Part shown: positions 35,712-44,257 of the stretch, piece after piece | Numbering within the stretch: the first letter of the stretch is position 1 | Layout of the letters: each line of letters opens with the position of its first letter | Source: Exiguobacterium undae DSM 14481 | Lineage (GTDB): Bacteria > Bacillota > Bacilli > Exiguobacteriales > Exiguobacteriaceae | Direction: 5' to 3' | NCBI RefSeq assembly: GCF_000620805.1 | Contig: NZ_KK211187.1 | Location: forward strand, 1,970,398 to 2,034,397 | Length of the DNA stretch: 64,000 nt | Notes under the pieces: generated by a model | Seen by the model: the letters and a program-made list of their open reading frames with translations, nothing else | Database searches by the model: none | Told to the model about the DNA's origin: nothing | Translations under genes and position numbers: made by a program

Positions 35712-36461
35712 TTAAACAAAAGTTAACGCATATCGATGCAACAACTCACGTAACCATTCATCTGAAAGCTCCATCTTGTCAGTGGACTTCGCTAAATCCT
35801 CGATCAGTATATTCTCAGGAAAATACAGACGCAGTATAGACAGGCTGTCCTCAATGGTGGACGCAAAACTTTGATCTTTTACATTAACGTGCAAGTAAGC
35901 GCCACGAATCATCCGTTTTACAAGGGATCGTTTTTCCATCTGAGTCATCTCGCCGGCCTCTAGTTTTTCATTAGCCATACGCAGCTGAACGGATAAATTC
36001 CGATTCAAAGCACGACTAATCCGCACGTCCGGTTTCATATCTGGAAACTGATCAGATAAGTCGAAACCATCTATACATGAACAGACATGACGTATCCAAA
36101 AACCCCATTCGTACAGATTCTCAGGACTGAGCACTGTATCAAGGATGCCTATGTCGTAATCAACTTTAATAATTTCAGGATGCCGCTCCAACAAGTCTTC
36201 TGTTTCTTCTCTTAAAGCGTCAATGTGAACAGTCTCTCTTACAATAACCGTCAAATCTAAATCCGATTTTCCTGCAACGGCTGTGCCGCGACCGATACTG
36301 CCATATACGTATACGCTGTGAAGTACTTCGCCAAACTGTTTTTTCAATAAGTCTATAACTTCTTCAATGACAGGACGAAACATCACTTGTATATGTATTC
36401 TACTCGTTTGATTAATAATATAGCCGGCCTCATCGGTGCCAAGTCGTGTAGGCAACTGCAT
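35712..36461 (-). CDS. Nucleotidyltransferase-fold protein
   Basis: The 249-residue protein has the NTP-transferase motif GSIGRGTAV with SDLDLTV following (about residues 54-72), the GS...DxD pattern of the MNT/aminoglycoside nucleotidyltransferase superfamily, and a third acidic residue in KVDYDIGI. The C-terminal half is helical. Substrate is unknown; it could modify small molecules or proteins. It lies in an AT-richer stretch with other orphan genes, which hints at transfer. Confidence 0.7.
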   Translation of the reverse strand: MQLPTRLGTDEAGYIINQTSRIHIQVMFRPVIEEVIDLLKKQFGEVLHSVYVYGSIGRGTAVAGKSDLDLTVIVRETVHIDALREETEDLLERHPEIIKVDYDIGILDTVLSPENLYEWGFWIRHVCSCIDGFDLSDQFPDMKPDVRISRALNRNLSVQLRMANEKLEAGEMTQMEKRSLVKRMIRGAYLHVNVKDQSFASTIEDSLSILRLYFPENILIEDLAKSTDKMELSDEWLRELLHRYALTFV

Positions 36462-36517
36462 TTAATCGACACCTCCCACTCATTTCTATTCAGGAAAATT
36501 CAACATCGCCTGCGATA

Positions 36518-36534
36518 ATCAATGGTAAATTGAT
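36518..36534. promoter_or_regulatory. Inverted repeat ATCAAT-N5-ATTGAT
   Basis: A perfect 6-bp dyad in the divergent region between the nucleotidyltransferase gene and the next gene. It could be an operator, but the arms are short. Confidence 0.3.
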
Positions 36535-36563
36535 ACAATACTATCATATGTAATCAAAGGAGA

Positions 36564-36926
36564 ATGATCTCAGATATGTCTGATAAAAAGTATACTTATT
36601 TGATCGAGGAAATTGAAAAGTTGAAATTTCATAATCGTACTTTATTGACTTTACTCGGAAATTTACATCAGGATGCAATGGAAGATACAACGATACACGA
36701 AGCGATCATCCTGTTTGATCTCTCAAAGAATGACTTACGCGAGTTAAAAGACTTGATCATGAATTATGACCAAAACCGCTTTGCTTTTGAACAAAAAGCA
36801 CTGATGATCAATCCTGTTTTCAGCAAAGACAACTTACTTTTTCTAGTAAACTCTTTTGTTAACTCAGAGATGCTTACTTCTGTCGGAAATACAATCTTAT
36901 CTGATTACGAAGTGAGAACGAAATAA
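36564..36926 (+). CDS. Small hypothetical protein, possibly DUF1878/YhaI-like
   Basis: The 120-residue, all-helical, soluble protein has IEEIEKLKFHNRTLLTLLG at the start and resembles by pattern the YhaI (DUF1878) proteins of Bacillus, though I am not certain. The start is ambiguous: AAAGGAG almost touches the ATG at 36564 and is about 13 nt before the one at 36576. An esterase gene follows 49 bp later. Confidence 0.5.
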   Translation: MISDMSDKKYTYLIEEIEKLKFHNRTLLTLLGNLHQDAMEDTTIHEAIILFDLSKNDLRELKDLIMNYDQNRFAFEQKALMINPVFSKDNLLFLVNSFVNSEMLTSVGNTILSDYEVRTK

Positions 36927-36975
36927 CGTAAATCCATAAAAAGAGACAGACTACGAAATGAGGACTTACTTTTCT

Positions 36976-37713
36976 ATGAGACTATTACCTCCAAAACCCT
37001 TTTATTATGAAGGTGGAAAAAAAGCTGTTCTGCTCTTACATTCCTTCACTAGTAATCCGAATGATATGAAAAAGCTTGGAAGCTATCTGCAACAAAATCA
37101 GTATTCCTGCTACGCCCCGACACTCAGTGGACATGGTCTGCCGGCAGAAGAACTTCTGAACTACGGACCAGCTGACTGGTGGCAGGATGTTCTCGACGGT
37201 TATCAACTGTTGCAAGACAAAGGGTTTGAACGTATAGCAGTCGTCGGTCTCTCACTGGGTGGTGTTCTTGCTTTAAAAGCGGCACAGGAGTTGCAGATCA
37301 ACGGGGTAATCACCCTATCCATCCCGATGTATAAGGAAGCAGCCGTTCTAAAAGAACGAATATTTTATTATGCCCGGCGGTATAAACAACTCGAAGGGAA
37401 AGAGGAGCAACAGATTGAGTCTGAAATGACTGAACTGGATCACCTCCCCTTCGATTCATTGGTCGACTTTGAACAACTTATTAACCGGACAAGGGACAAC
37501 TTAGCATCCGTAGTCTCTCCTGTTTACGTCATGTATGGGGAAATGGATGACCCCTCGTACAAGACGAGTGCCGAGAAGATTTTCCAAAGCGTAACTTCGG
37601 ATCAAAAAGCGGTTAAAGGATTTGCGCAGTCGAAACATTTAATGACGTTAGGGAAAGACATGAACGAAATCAACCAAGACATTCTTACTTTTTTAAATGA
37701 ACTGAAATGGTGA
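36976..37713 (+). CDS. Carboxylesterase, Est30-like alpha/beta hydrolase
   Basis: The 245-residue enzyme aligns throughout with the Geobacillus Est30 type: RLLPPKPFYYEGGKKAVLLL, DWWQDVLDGYQLL, GLSLGG with nucleophile Ser93, an Asp in YGEMDDPSY and His in SKHLMTLGKD. It hydrolyses short-chain esters. The oxyanion-loop segment is HSFTSNP where Est30 has HGFTGN. The ATG at 36976 was chosen to match the family N-terminus; an upstream ATG at 36958 is possible and neither has a strong ribosome site. Confidence 0.85.
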   Translation: MRLLPPKPFYYEGGKKAVLLLHSFTSNPNDMKKLGSYLQQNQYSCYAPTLSGHGLPAEELLNYGPADWWQDVLDGYQLLQDKGFERIAVVGLSLGGVLALKAAQELQINGVITLSIPMYKEAAVLKERIFYYARRYKQLEGKEEQQIESEMTELDHLPFDSLVDFEQLINRTRDNLASVVSPVYVMYGEMDDPSYKTSAEKIFQSVTSDQKAVKGFAQSKHLMTLGKDMNEINQDILTFLNELKW

Positions 37714-37814
37714 AGTATTCCCCCATCCTAAAGGCAACCCGTACGATACGGGCTGTCTCTTTTTATATTACTGTATGGATTTCGGCTCCTGTAATCAGAA
37801 ACCAATCAAAACAA

Positions 37815-37843
37815 TTGACGCCATAAAAAACAGATGGTATATT
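37815..37843 (+). promoter_or_regulatory. Promoter of the MhqR-type regulator gene
   Basis: TTGACG and TATATT are spaced by exactly 17 nt. The operator-like box begins at the next base, covering the transcription start. Confidence 0.7.
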
Positions 37844-37861
37844 TATCTCGAATTAAAGATA
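37844..37861. promoter_or_regulatory. MhqR-like operator 1
   Basis: TATCTCGAATTAAAGATA matches the perfect palindrome upstream of the next gene at 16 of 18 positions. It directly abuts the -10 element, so binding would repress the regulator gene itself. Confidence 0.7.
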
Positions 37862-37891
37862 TATGAATTGAAGATAAAAGAGGTGAACGAA

Positions 37892-38326
37892 ATGGAACAG
37901 CCGAATCCGAACTTAAAAGCACTGACAGTCATGGTTCGCGCAGTCGACGCGCTTCATGAAGTCATCAAACAGGATGTTGCGAAGTCCGGACTAAATCCGA
38001 CTGATTTTTCCGTACTCGAGTTGTTGTATCACAAAGGAAGGCAACCGATTCAGCTGATTGGGAAAAAAGTATTGATTACGAGCGGCAGCATCACCTATGT
38101 CATCGATAAGCTCGAAAAAAAGAACTACGTCGTCCGCCAAGCCTGTCCGGAGGATCGGCGCGTGACATTTGCGGAACTCACCACAGAAGGTCAAACGTTA
38201 ATGGATACGATTTTTCCGGAACATGAACAAGCCATTAATCAGGTTTTCCAAGGGATTGACCAGGCGGAAATTGAATTGTTCATTAAGACTGCTAAAAAAA
38301 TAGGCTACCAAGCCCAAAATAATTAA
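37892..38326 (+). CDS. mhqR: MarR-family repressor, MhqR-type (quinone/electrophile response)
   Basis: The 144-residue winged-helix regulator has the MarR pattern LNPTDFSVLELLYHKG, ITSGSITYVIDKLEKKNYV and RRVTFAELTTEG. The ATG at 37892 follows AGAGGTGA. It is flanked by two copies of a TATCTCGAATTCGAGATA-type box, the operator known for MhqR of Bacillus subtilis, and it precedes a ring-cleaving dioxygenase and an FMN reductase, which are MhqR-regulon functions. I infer derepression by quinones or catechol-like compounds and negative autoregulation. Confidence 0.8.
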   Translation: MEQPNPNLKALTVMVRAVDALHEVIKQDVAKSGLNPTDFSVLELLYHKGRQPIQLIGKKVLITSGSITYVIDKLEKKNYVVRQACPEDRRVTFAELTTEGQTLMDTIFPEHEQAINQVFQGIDQAEIELFIKTAKKIGYQAQNN

Positions 38327-38341
38327 ATTTTTTTACCTATA

Positions 38342-38359
38342 TATCTCGAATTCGAGATA
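38342..38359. promoter_or_regulatory. MhqR-like operator 2 (perfect palindrome)
   Basis: TATCTCGAATTCGAGATA is a perfect 18-bp palindrome 25 bp before the dioxygenase ATG. The chance of an 18-bp perfect palindrome here is tiny, and it matches the known MhqR box. Confidence 0.8.
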
Positions 38360-38383
38360 ATAACGATTAAGGGAGCGATTTAG

Positions 38384-39367
38384 ATGAATGAATTAAAAGG
38401 AATCCACCACGTCACGGCCATCACAAGCAGTGCCGAGAAAAACTATGAGTTCTTCACAAACGTCTTAGGCATGCGTTTGGTCAAGAAAACTGTTAACCAG
38501 GACGATATTCAGACCTATCATTTATTCTTCGCTGACGATAAAGGATCAGCCGGTACCGATATGACGTTCTTCGACTTCCCGGGCATTCCAAAAGGAACAC
38601 ACGGAACAAATGAAATCTTTAAAACCGCTTTCCGCGTGCCGACGGACGAAGCACTCCACTACTGGATCAAACGATTCGATAAATACGATGTGAAGCATCG
38701 CGGCATTAAAGAACAGTTCGGTAAGAAGACCCTCTCGTTCGTCGATTTCGATGACCAGCAGTATATGCTGATTTCAGACGAGCATAACGAAGGCATTGCC
38801 TCCGGAACTCCGTGGCAAAACGGTCCGGTTCCATTGGAATTCGCCATCACCGGCTTGGGTCCAATCCACATCCGGATTGCCGAATTTGACCGGTTAAAAG
38901 AAGTCTTAGAAAAAGCGATGCTGATGCGAGAAATTGATCAAGCAGGATCACTGCATTTGTTTGAAATGGGTCAAGGCGGTAACGGAGCACAGGTCGTCGT
39001 CGAACATAACCTCCTCCTTCCGAGCGGACGCCAAGGATTCGGAACCGTCCATCACGTGGCGTTCCGGGTGGAAGATACAGCCGCTTTAAATGAATGGATC
39101 GAACGGATGCAAGACTTACAATTCAACACATCCGGCTACGTGGACCGCTTCTTCTTCGAATCGTTGTATGCACGTGTCGCACGCGGCGTCCTGTTCGAAT
39201 GGGCAACAGATGGTCCCGGTTTCTTGGGAGACGAGCCGTACGAAACAGTCGGAGAGAAATTATCGTTACCACCGTTCCTCGAATCGCAACGTCAACAAAT
39301 CGAACAAATGGTCCGCCCGATCGATACCGTCCGCAGCACACGCAAGATCGAAAAAGAATATTTATGA
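38384..39367 (+). CDS. Ring-cleaving dioxygenase (VOC superfamily, MhqA/MhqO-like)
   Basis: The 327-residue protein has two vicinal-oxygen-chelate modules. Metal ligands fit GIHHVTAI at the start, FGTVHHVAFRVED near residue 225 and RGVLFEWATDGPGF near 270. MhqA, MhqE and MhqO of Bacillus have this architecture and are thought to open or detoxify hydroquinone or catechol rings. AAGGGAG precedes the ATG. An operator box lies just upstream and an FMN reductase follows after 15 bp. Confidence 0.85.
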   Translation: MNELKGIHHVTAITSSAEKNYEFFTNVLGMRLVKKTVNQDDIQTYHLFFADDKGSAGTDMTFFDFPGIPKGTHGTNEIFKTAFRVPTDEALHYWIKRFDKYDVKHRGIKEQFGKKTLSFVDFDDQQYMLISDEHNEGIASGTPWQNGPVPLEFAITGLGPIHIRIAEFDRLKEVLEKAMLMREIDQAGSLHLFEMGQGGNGAQVVVEHNLLLPSGRQGFGTVHHVAFRVEDTAALNEWIERMQDLQFNTSGYVDRFFFESLYARVARGVLFEWATDGPGFLGDEPYETVGEKLSLPPFLESQRQQIEQMVRPIDTVRSTRKIEKEYL

Positions 39368-39382
39368 TCCGGAGGGATTAAA

Positions 39383-39988
39383 TTGAGTATGTTCAAGAAT
39401 TTATTTGGTTCGAAGAAAACACCACAACAAGAGGAGGAAACGAACATGACAAAATTAAACATCGGAATTATCTTAGGATCAACACGGGAAGGCCGCTTAA
39501 GCCCACAGGTCGGGAACTGGGTCAAAGAACTGGCGGACAAACGTGGAGACGCCAACTATACGATCATTGACATCGCCGACTACAAATTGCCGCTGCTCGG
39601 CGAAAAAGACGGCGATGCATCCGGTGCAGCTGCCTGGTCTGAAGCGATCGCCGCTCAGGATGGATTTGTGTTCATCACACAGGAATACAACCACTCGATT
39701 GCCGCTTCCTTAAAAAATGCCCTCGATTATCTCCGTGTCGAGTGGAACAACAAAGCAGCCGGTATCGTCTCCTACGGTTCAGTCGGCGGCGCACGCGCAG
39801 CAGAACATTTACGCGGTATTTTAGGCGAATTATTGATCGCAGACGTCCGGGTCCACCCTGCCCTCTCGCTGTTCACTGACTTTGAGAATGGAGCTGTGTT
39901 AAAAGCGGCACCGGTTCAAGCAGATTCCGTTAATCAAATGCTTGATCAAGTCATCCCTTGGGCTGGCGCTTTAAAAACGATTCGTTGA
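39383..39988 (+). CDS. NAD(P)H-dependent FMN reductase / azoreductase-like, two possible starts
   Basis: The flavodoxin-like protein (up to 201 residues) has IGIILGSTREGRLSPQVGNWV and the FMN-binding TQEYNHSIAASLKNALDYL with VSYGSVGGARAAEHL. It should reduce quinones, azo compounds or FMN by two electrons. A TTG at 39383 follows GGAGGG, adding 21 residues; an ATG at 39446 has its own ideal GAGGAGG 8 nt upstream, encoded by Glu codons. The shorter form matches the usual family start. It is cotranscribed with the dioxygenase. Confidence 0.85.
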   Translation: MSMFKNLFGSKKTPQQEEETNMTKLNIGIILGSTREGRLSPQVGNWVKELADKRGDANYTIIDIADYKLPLLGEKDGDASGAAAWSEAIAAQDGFVFITQEYNHSIAASLKNALDYLRVEWNNKAAGIVSYGSVGGARAAEHLRGILGELLIADVRVHPALSLFTDFENGAVLKAAPVQADSVNQMLDQVIPWAGALKTIR

Positions 39989-40034
39989 TCATTAAATCGC
40001 GTTTGATGATGCTGAAAAATGATTCAATAGAGAT

Positions 40035-40079
40035 AAAAAATGAGAGAACTCCTTCATCTTTGGGAGTTCTCTCATTTTT
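40035..40079. terminator. Bidirectional intrinsic terminator
   Basis: AAAAATGAGAGAACTCC pairs with GGGAGTTCTCTCATTTTT: a 17-bp arm with a 9-nt loop between convergent genes. Confidence 0.88.
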
Positions 40080-40840
40080 CATTTATTGTCTTGCGTCCAC
40101 GTATCGACATACGAAACCACGTACTCTTTTTTCGTTCGACTGTACTTCGTTTCGAAGTAATAGAGGACATTCTCTTTCTGGTTCAAGACAGAATAAGAAT
40201 ACGTCTTGTACGCTTTTGGAAAAACAGGCTGTTTTTTACCGGCTTGCTTTCCGACTTTTGAATAGTCGATATACGCGACTCTCTCATGTTTTCCAATCCC
40301 TGTTCCCGTCAGCACGCCATCCAACTGTTTTTTCGTCATCCCTTTTTTAATCTTTTGATCGTTATAGACACGTTTGGAATTGACAGCAGATGAGTCAAAC
40401 CAATGTTTTTCGACAAGTTTTAACTGCTTACTGTGTTCTTTTGATTTAAATACGAGCAACATGCGGACCGTTTGGAACGTCACTTCATCCGGATTGTCCG
40501 ATTCATTCGATACCTTTGCATCTGGGTACAGATAGAACTCATACTTCAAATATTTCAGCTTTCCGCTTTTATCGTATGTGTTGGAATCGTTCAATTCACC
40601 ACTGCACAAAAGATTAACTTTCACCTCATCTTCCGGGCGGTCACACAGGTGTTTTTTATAGTTCTTGCCATACATGACTTTCGCAGCACTGGTCATCGAG
40701 GCATTCATTTTCAGCTTTTTAAAGGTGTCATGTTGTGTTTCCTTTTTCGTTTTCGCCACGGCTTCGTTTGACGGAAAACCTGTCAACATCAGACCTAATG
40801 AGACGGACAAAACAACCAGTGACTTGATGACGTTTTTCAT
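40079..40840 (-). CDS. Secreted protein, unknown function
   Basis: The 253-residue protein has a classical signal peptide with a likely cleavage after AVA near residue 29. The ATG at 40840 follows AAGGAGGG. A segment IKKGMTKKQLDGVL resembles the turn motif of SmpA/BLIP-like folds, which begins many small secreted domains, but the rest is not recognisable. It contains two cysteines (CDRPEDEVKVNLLC) that could form a disulfide. It ends at a terminator shared with the FMN reductase gene. Confidence 0.6.
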   Translation of the reverse strand: MKNVIKSLVVLSVSLGLMLTGFPSNEAVAKTKKETQHDTFKKLKMNASMTSAAKVMYGKNYKKHLCDRPEDEVKVNLLCSGELNDSNTYDKSGKLKYLKYEFYLYPDAKVSNESDNPDEVTFQTVRMLLVFKSKEHSKQLKLVEKHWFDSSAVNSKRVYNDQKIKKGMTKKQLDGVLTGTGIGKHERVAYIDYSKVGKQAGKKQPVFPKAYKTYSYSVLNQKENVLYYFETKYSRTKKEYVVSYVDTWTQDNK

Positions 40841-40863
40841 GTTAACACCCTCCTTCAACACTG

Positions 40864-41361
40864 TTAATCAACCGAAAGTAAATCATTGAACTGAACGATG
40901 TTGCTGCCCTTTTTCGCATAGTATTCAATCATCTCCGGAAGTTTCTTTTTATCGTAACTTGTAATGCCGTCCGTGATCACCGTCACACCGTAATCCAGTT
41001 TACGTAAGTTAAAGCAAGTCGATTTGACACAAGCCGTCGCATCGCCGCCGGTCAGATAAAAGTCGGTGATGTCGTTTTGCTCAATAAATGCTGTGAACGC
41101 TTCACTTGTTAAGGCATTCCCCTTATATTTTGTGAATACATGATTTGAAACGATGTTCAAATCAGGTGCCAACTCGGCACCACGTGTCCCGGTTTTAAAC
41201 GTTCTGGTTCCGGCCGATAAATTCTCGTGCCGGATGTAGACCACATGCATGTCCTGTTCAACCGCCCAATCGATTGACTGATTGATCGTACCGATGACTT
41301 CTTTGTAGTTTTTTGTCATGTCGTTTTGAATATCAATGACGACTAAGGCTTTCTTTTGCAT
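40864..41361 (-). CDS. Cysteine hydrolase, isochorismatase family
   Basis: The 165-residue enzyme has the family triad: Asp10 in VVIDIQNDM, Lys in FTKYKGNAL and Cys in GGDATACVKSTC. Members hydrolyse isochorismate, nicotinamide, N-carbamoyl compounds and similar substrates, so the reaction is not predictable. GGAGGAG precedes the ATG. The gene lies 23 bp upstream of the secreted protein gene and may share its transcript. Confidence 0.85.
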   Translation of the reverse strand: MQKKALVVIDIQNDMTKNYKEVIGTINQSIDWAVEQDMHVVYIRHENLSAGTRTFKTGTRGAELAPDLNIVSNHVFTKYKGNALTSEAFTAFIEQNDITDFYLTGGDATACVKSTCFNLRKLDYGVTVITDGITSYDKKKLPEMIEYYAKKGSNIVQFNDLLSVD

Positions 41362-41475
41362 GTAAACTCCTCCTGAATTAATGAACGGATTTTTAGTTTT
41401 GATGATGTTTTGCTTCCGATTCGGATCGGATAACGTACACTTGAGGTAAGAAGCACATTCAAGGAGGCATGCCCC

Positions 41476-41967
41476 GTGAAAGAAAAATACTACTTTGACG
41501 TCTTTCCTGAACTGACGAGCGAACGGCTCCTCTTAAGAGAAATCCGGCTAAGTGAAGCGAACCACATGATTGAGATTACGGTCTACGATGGTCACCAGGC
41601 AGAGAACAGCCGGGATGTCATCCGGATTTTAAGTCAGATTGCCCTTGATTACCTCAACGGGGACGGCATCACGTGGGGACTCTATTTAAAGTCGACCGGT
41701 GAATTCATCGGGAACTGCTGTTTTTGCAGAGGCTACCAACATAACATCGCCGAAATTGGATATGTATTAAAACCGGATTTTCGGGGTTACGGCTATATGA
41801 CAGAAGCCGTTAAAACAGTTACCCGGTTCGGACTGCAGGACATGAAGGTCACACAGGTTTGCGCCTATACCGAGCTTGAAAATCACGCCTCGCAATCCGT
41901 GCTTCTAAAAGCCGGATACGTAAAGACTACGCATGACGAAGACACATATAAGTTCATTTCTCCCTGA
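41476..41967 (+). CDS. GNAT-family N-acetyltransferase
   Basis: The 163-residue protein begins with the RimJ/RimL-like ELTSERLLLREIRLSEA and has the acetyl-CoA-binding segment IAEIGYVLKPDFRGYGYMTEAVKTV. The substrate could be a ribosomal N-terminus or a small amine. The GTG start has AAGGAGG 8 nt upstream; a nearby ATG is out of frame. A terminator follows. Confidence 0.85.
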   Translation: MKEKYYFDVFPELTSERLLLREIRLSEANHMIEITVYDGHQAENSRDVIRILSQIALDYLNGDGITWGLYLKSTGEFIGNCCFCRGYQHNIAEIGYVLKPDFRGYGYMTEAVKTVTRFGLQDMKVTQVCAYTELENHASQSVLLKAGYVKTTHDEDTYKFISP

Positions 41968-41992
41968 CTCCTCTTGTGAAAGCAAACACCTC

Positions 41993-42032
41993 GCAACCTT
42001 CTGATTCATTTCCAATCAAAAGGTTGCATTTT
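41993..42032 (+). terminator. Terminator of the GNAT gene
   Basis: GCAACCTT and AAGGTTGC with a TGATT/AATCA extension form a stem of about 13 bp with one mismatch, followed by TTTT. Confidence 0.75.
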
Positions 42033-42076
42033 GGTATGTCTACTTTTTTAACAACGTTCACTCCGGCTTCCGCCAA

Positions 42077-43267
42077 TCACTTCGCTTTAAAGTTATAGAG
42101 CGGCTTGATGACTTTGAGTAACTCGACCGTATCCATCGTGTTCCGGATGATTTCTTCCATCGGCTTGTAGACGAACGGTGACTCATCACGCGTCGATTCG
42201 ACGACCGAACTCGACCAGACGTCCTGCATCGTTGCTTCAAACTCTTTCAGATCAACGGATTTAAAGGCTTTCGAACGGGACATGATCCGTCCTGCCCCGT
42301 GTGGCGCCGAATAGTTCCAGTCCGGATTGCCTTTTCCTTTGACGATCAGTGAACCGTCGCGCATGTTCATCGGAATGATGGCGACTTCACCGGCTTGCGC
42401 CGAAATCGCACCTTTCCGGAGAATCATCTGCTCGAGATCGATGTAGTTATGGATCGTATCGAACTGTTCCGTGACCGACCAGCCCATCGCTTCAACAATG
42501 ACGTCGGTCATCGCTTGACGGTTCAGTACCGCGTAACGTTGGGCAATTTTTAAGTCATGCAGGTAGTTGTCCATATCGGAACCGGACACGTACGCCAAAT
42601 CTTTATTGGTTTCATTGAATTGACTCTTCAGCTCGACCAACGTTGTTTGAATGTCCTGCTCCCGTCCCTGATCTTTCAGTGAGGCGACGATCGCCTCCGT
42701 ATCGACGGTGAATCGTGACGCTTCCGCCAACTTTTGATAATGTTCGGCAATCGTTTTTCCGAGGTTCCGGCTGCCGGAATGAATCACGAGATACAGATTG
42801 TCTTCCTCGTCTGTATTCAATTCGATGAAATGATTGCCGCCGCCTAACGTGCCGATCGATAACCGGGCGCGTGTTTCGTTAAACGGTGCCAACACTTGAT
42901 CAAACGGAATCTGTTCCGACAAGCGGTGCGGCTGATTGCGGACGGACATGCCGCTCGGAACCAGTGCCTGAATCGTTGCATCCAACTTCTCATAATCAAC
43001 GCCGGCTGTTCCTTCACGGTTGATTTGTGTACATAACATGCCGCAGCCAATGTCGACACCGACGAGATTCGGAACAACTTTATCGTGAATCCGCATCGTC
43101 GTGCCGATGACCGAGCCCTTGCCCGCATGACAATCGGGCATGATGCGGACATTGCCGTCGACAGCAATGTTTTCGTTCAGCATCCCCGTCACCTGTTCAA
43201 TCGTCATGTCATCGACATTGTGTGTAAAAATCTTCGCTTCGCCGTACTTTCCGCGAATCGTCCTCAT
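42077..43267 (-). CDS. rtcB: RtcB-family RNA ligase
   Basis: The 396-residue protein has the RtcB metal and nucleotide motifs: MPDCHAGKGSVIGTT, VGVDIGCGM with the metal-binding Cys, GGGNHFIE, and SAPHGAGRIMSR with the His that is guanylylated. RtcB seals 2',3'-cyclic phosphate or 3'-phosphate ends to 5'-OH RNA in tRNA or RNA repair. The ATG at 43267 follows GGGGGAGG. No archease, RtcA or RtcR gene is adjacent. The role in this organism is unknown. Confidence 0.88.
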   Translation of the reverse strand: MRTIRGKYGEAKIFTHNVDDMTIEQVTGMLNENIAVDGNVRIMPDCHAGKGSVIGTTMRIHDKVVPNLVGVDIGCGMLCTQINREGTAGVDYEKLDATIQALVPSGMSVRNQPHRLSEQIPFDQVLAPFNETRARLSIGTLGGGNHFIELNTDEEDNLYLVIHSGSRNLGKTIAEHYQKLAEASRFTVDTEAIVASLKDQGREQDIQTTLVELKSQFNETNKDLAYVSGSDMDNYLHDLKIAQRYAVLNRQAMTDVIVEAMGWSVTEQFDTIHNYIDLEQMILRKGAISAQAGEVAIIPMNMRDGSLIVKGKGNPDWNYSAPHGAGRIMSRSKAFKSVDLKEFEATMQDVWSSSVVESTRDESPFVYKPMEEIIRNTMDTVELLKVIKPLYNFKAK

Positions 43268-43338
43268 TTCATCCTCCCCCTTACCTTCCTGTCTCTTATT
43301 CAATTATCCTATAAAATCCCTTTTTTAACAATTCGTTC

Positions 43339-44151
43339 TTACTCGTGGACAATCGAGACCCATTGTTGGGTCAACGCCGATTGACCGTCTTCCGTCAACC
43401 AGACAAGAGCCGTCGTACTCGTCGCGTCCGGTAACCGTTCCCGCACCAGTCCCGTCATGTCGAGCTCGCGGAGCGTACTTTCCGGTAACAGTGTCACCGC
43501 TTGTCCACTGCGGACAAGTCCAATCAAGGTCAAGACGTCGGAACAGGTTTCCTGCGAGACAACCCCGAACTGCTGGCTGAGCGTCTGAAAGACACCAAGT
43601 CCTTCCTGACTCGGAATGATAACGTCGGCATCCGGGAAGTCGGGATGATGGACTCGATAAAACGGTTCCTCTTCCATCCACTCGATCGTGACACCTTGTG
43701 CCTCAATCGGCAACCGGACGAGTGCCACGTCGATCGCATGATCCTTCAAACGATCAATCAAGGCAGCGGACTCGCCCTGATGAATTTGCAACGTAATCCG
43801 GGGATGTCGTCGTTTCATCTCTTGCACCCATCCCGTCAATCGACCGGCGGACAACGTATTGACTCCGATCCGTAAGATGCCGGTCCGTCCTTCCTTGATG
43901 TCACTGACTTCAATCCGGGTTTCCGCTTCATACCGCAACAAGGAGACGGCGCGTTCATACAGCCGCTCGCCGCTCGCCGTGATCCGGATGCCGCGTCCCG
44001 CCCGTTCAATCAGCCGTACACCAAGCAACTCTTCCATCTTCCGAATTTGTTGGGTCAAAGCAGGCTGTGCCATCCGCAGTCGTTCCGCCGCCCGTGTGAC
44101 GGATTGTTCTTCGACGACCGCGCAAAAATACCGATATTGGCGTAAATCCAT
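43339..44151 (-). CDS. LysR-family transcriptional regulator
   Basis: The 270-residue regulator has an N-terminal helix-turn-helix (DLRQYRYFCAVVEEQSVTRAAERLRMAQPALTQQI pattern) and a LysR substrate domain. The ATG at 44151 matches the usual LysR start, although two ATGs lie 9 and 18 nt upstream and the ribosome site is weak. It is divergent from an NCS2 permease gene and probably regulates it. The sensor domain is somewhat short at its C-terminus. It could be a source of the CcpC-like function seen elsewhere, but nothing shows this. Confidence 0.85.
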   Translation of the reverse strand: MDLRQYRYFCAVVEEQSVTRAAERLRMAQPALTQQIRKMEELLGVRLIERAGRGIRITASGERLYERAVSLLRYEAETRIEVSDIKEGRTGILRIGVNTLSAGRLTGWVQEMKRRHPRITLQIHQGESAALIDRLKDHAIDVALVRLPIEAQGVTIEWMEEEPFYRVHHPDFPDADVIIPSQEGLGVFQTLSQQFGVVSQETCSDVLTLIGLVRSGQAVTLLPESTLRELDMTGLVRERLPDATSTTALVWLTEDGQSALTQQWVSIVHE

Positions 44152-44257
44152 ATTCATCATCTCTTTCATATGTTTTCAGTCGTAAATATGTATGAATCAT
44201 AACATCAATCATATGATACGATGCTGAAATCAGCGATTTTTAAAGGAGACGATTTTT

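Noticed and set aside
44152-44257. T-N11-A type LysR operator between the LysR gene and NCS2 permease gene
   Set aside because: ATCATATGAT and similar short palindromes are present, but no dyad was clear enough to call.
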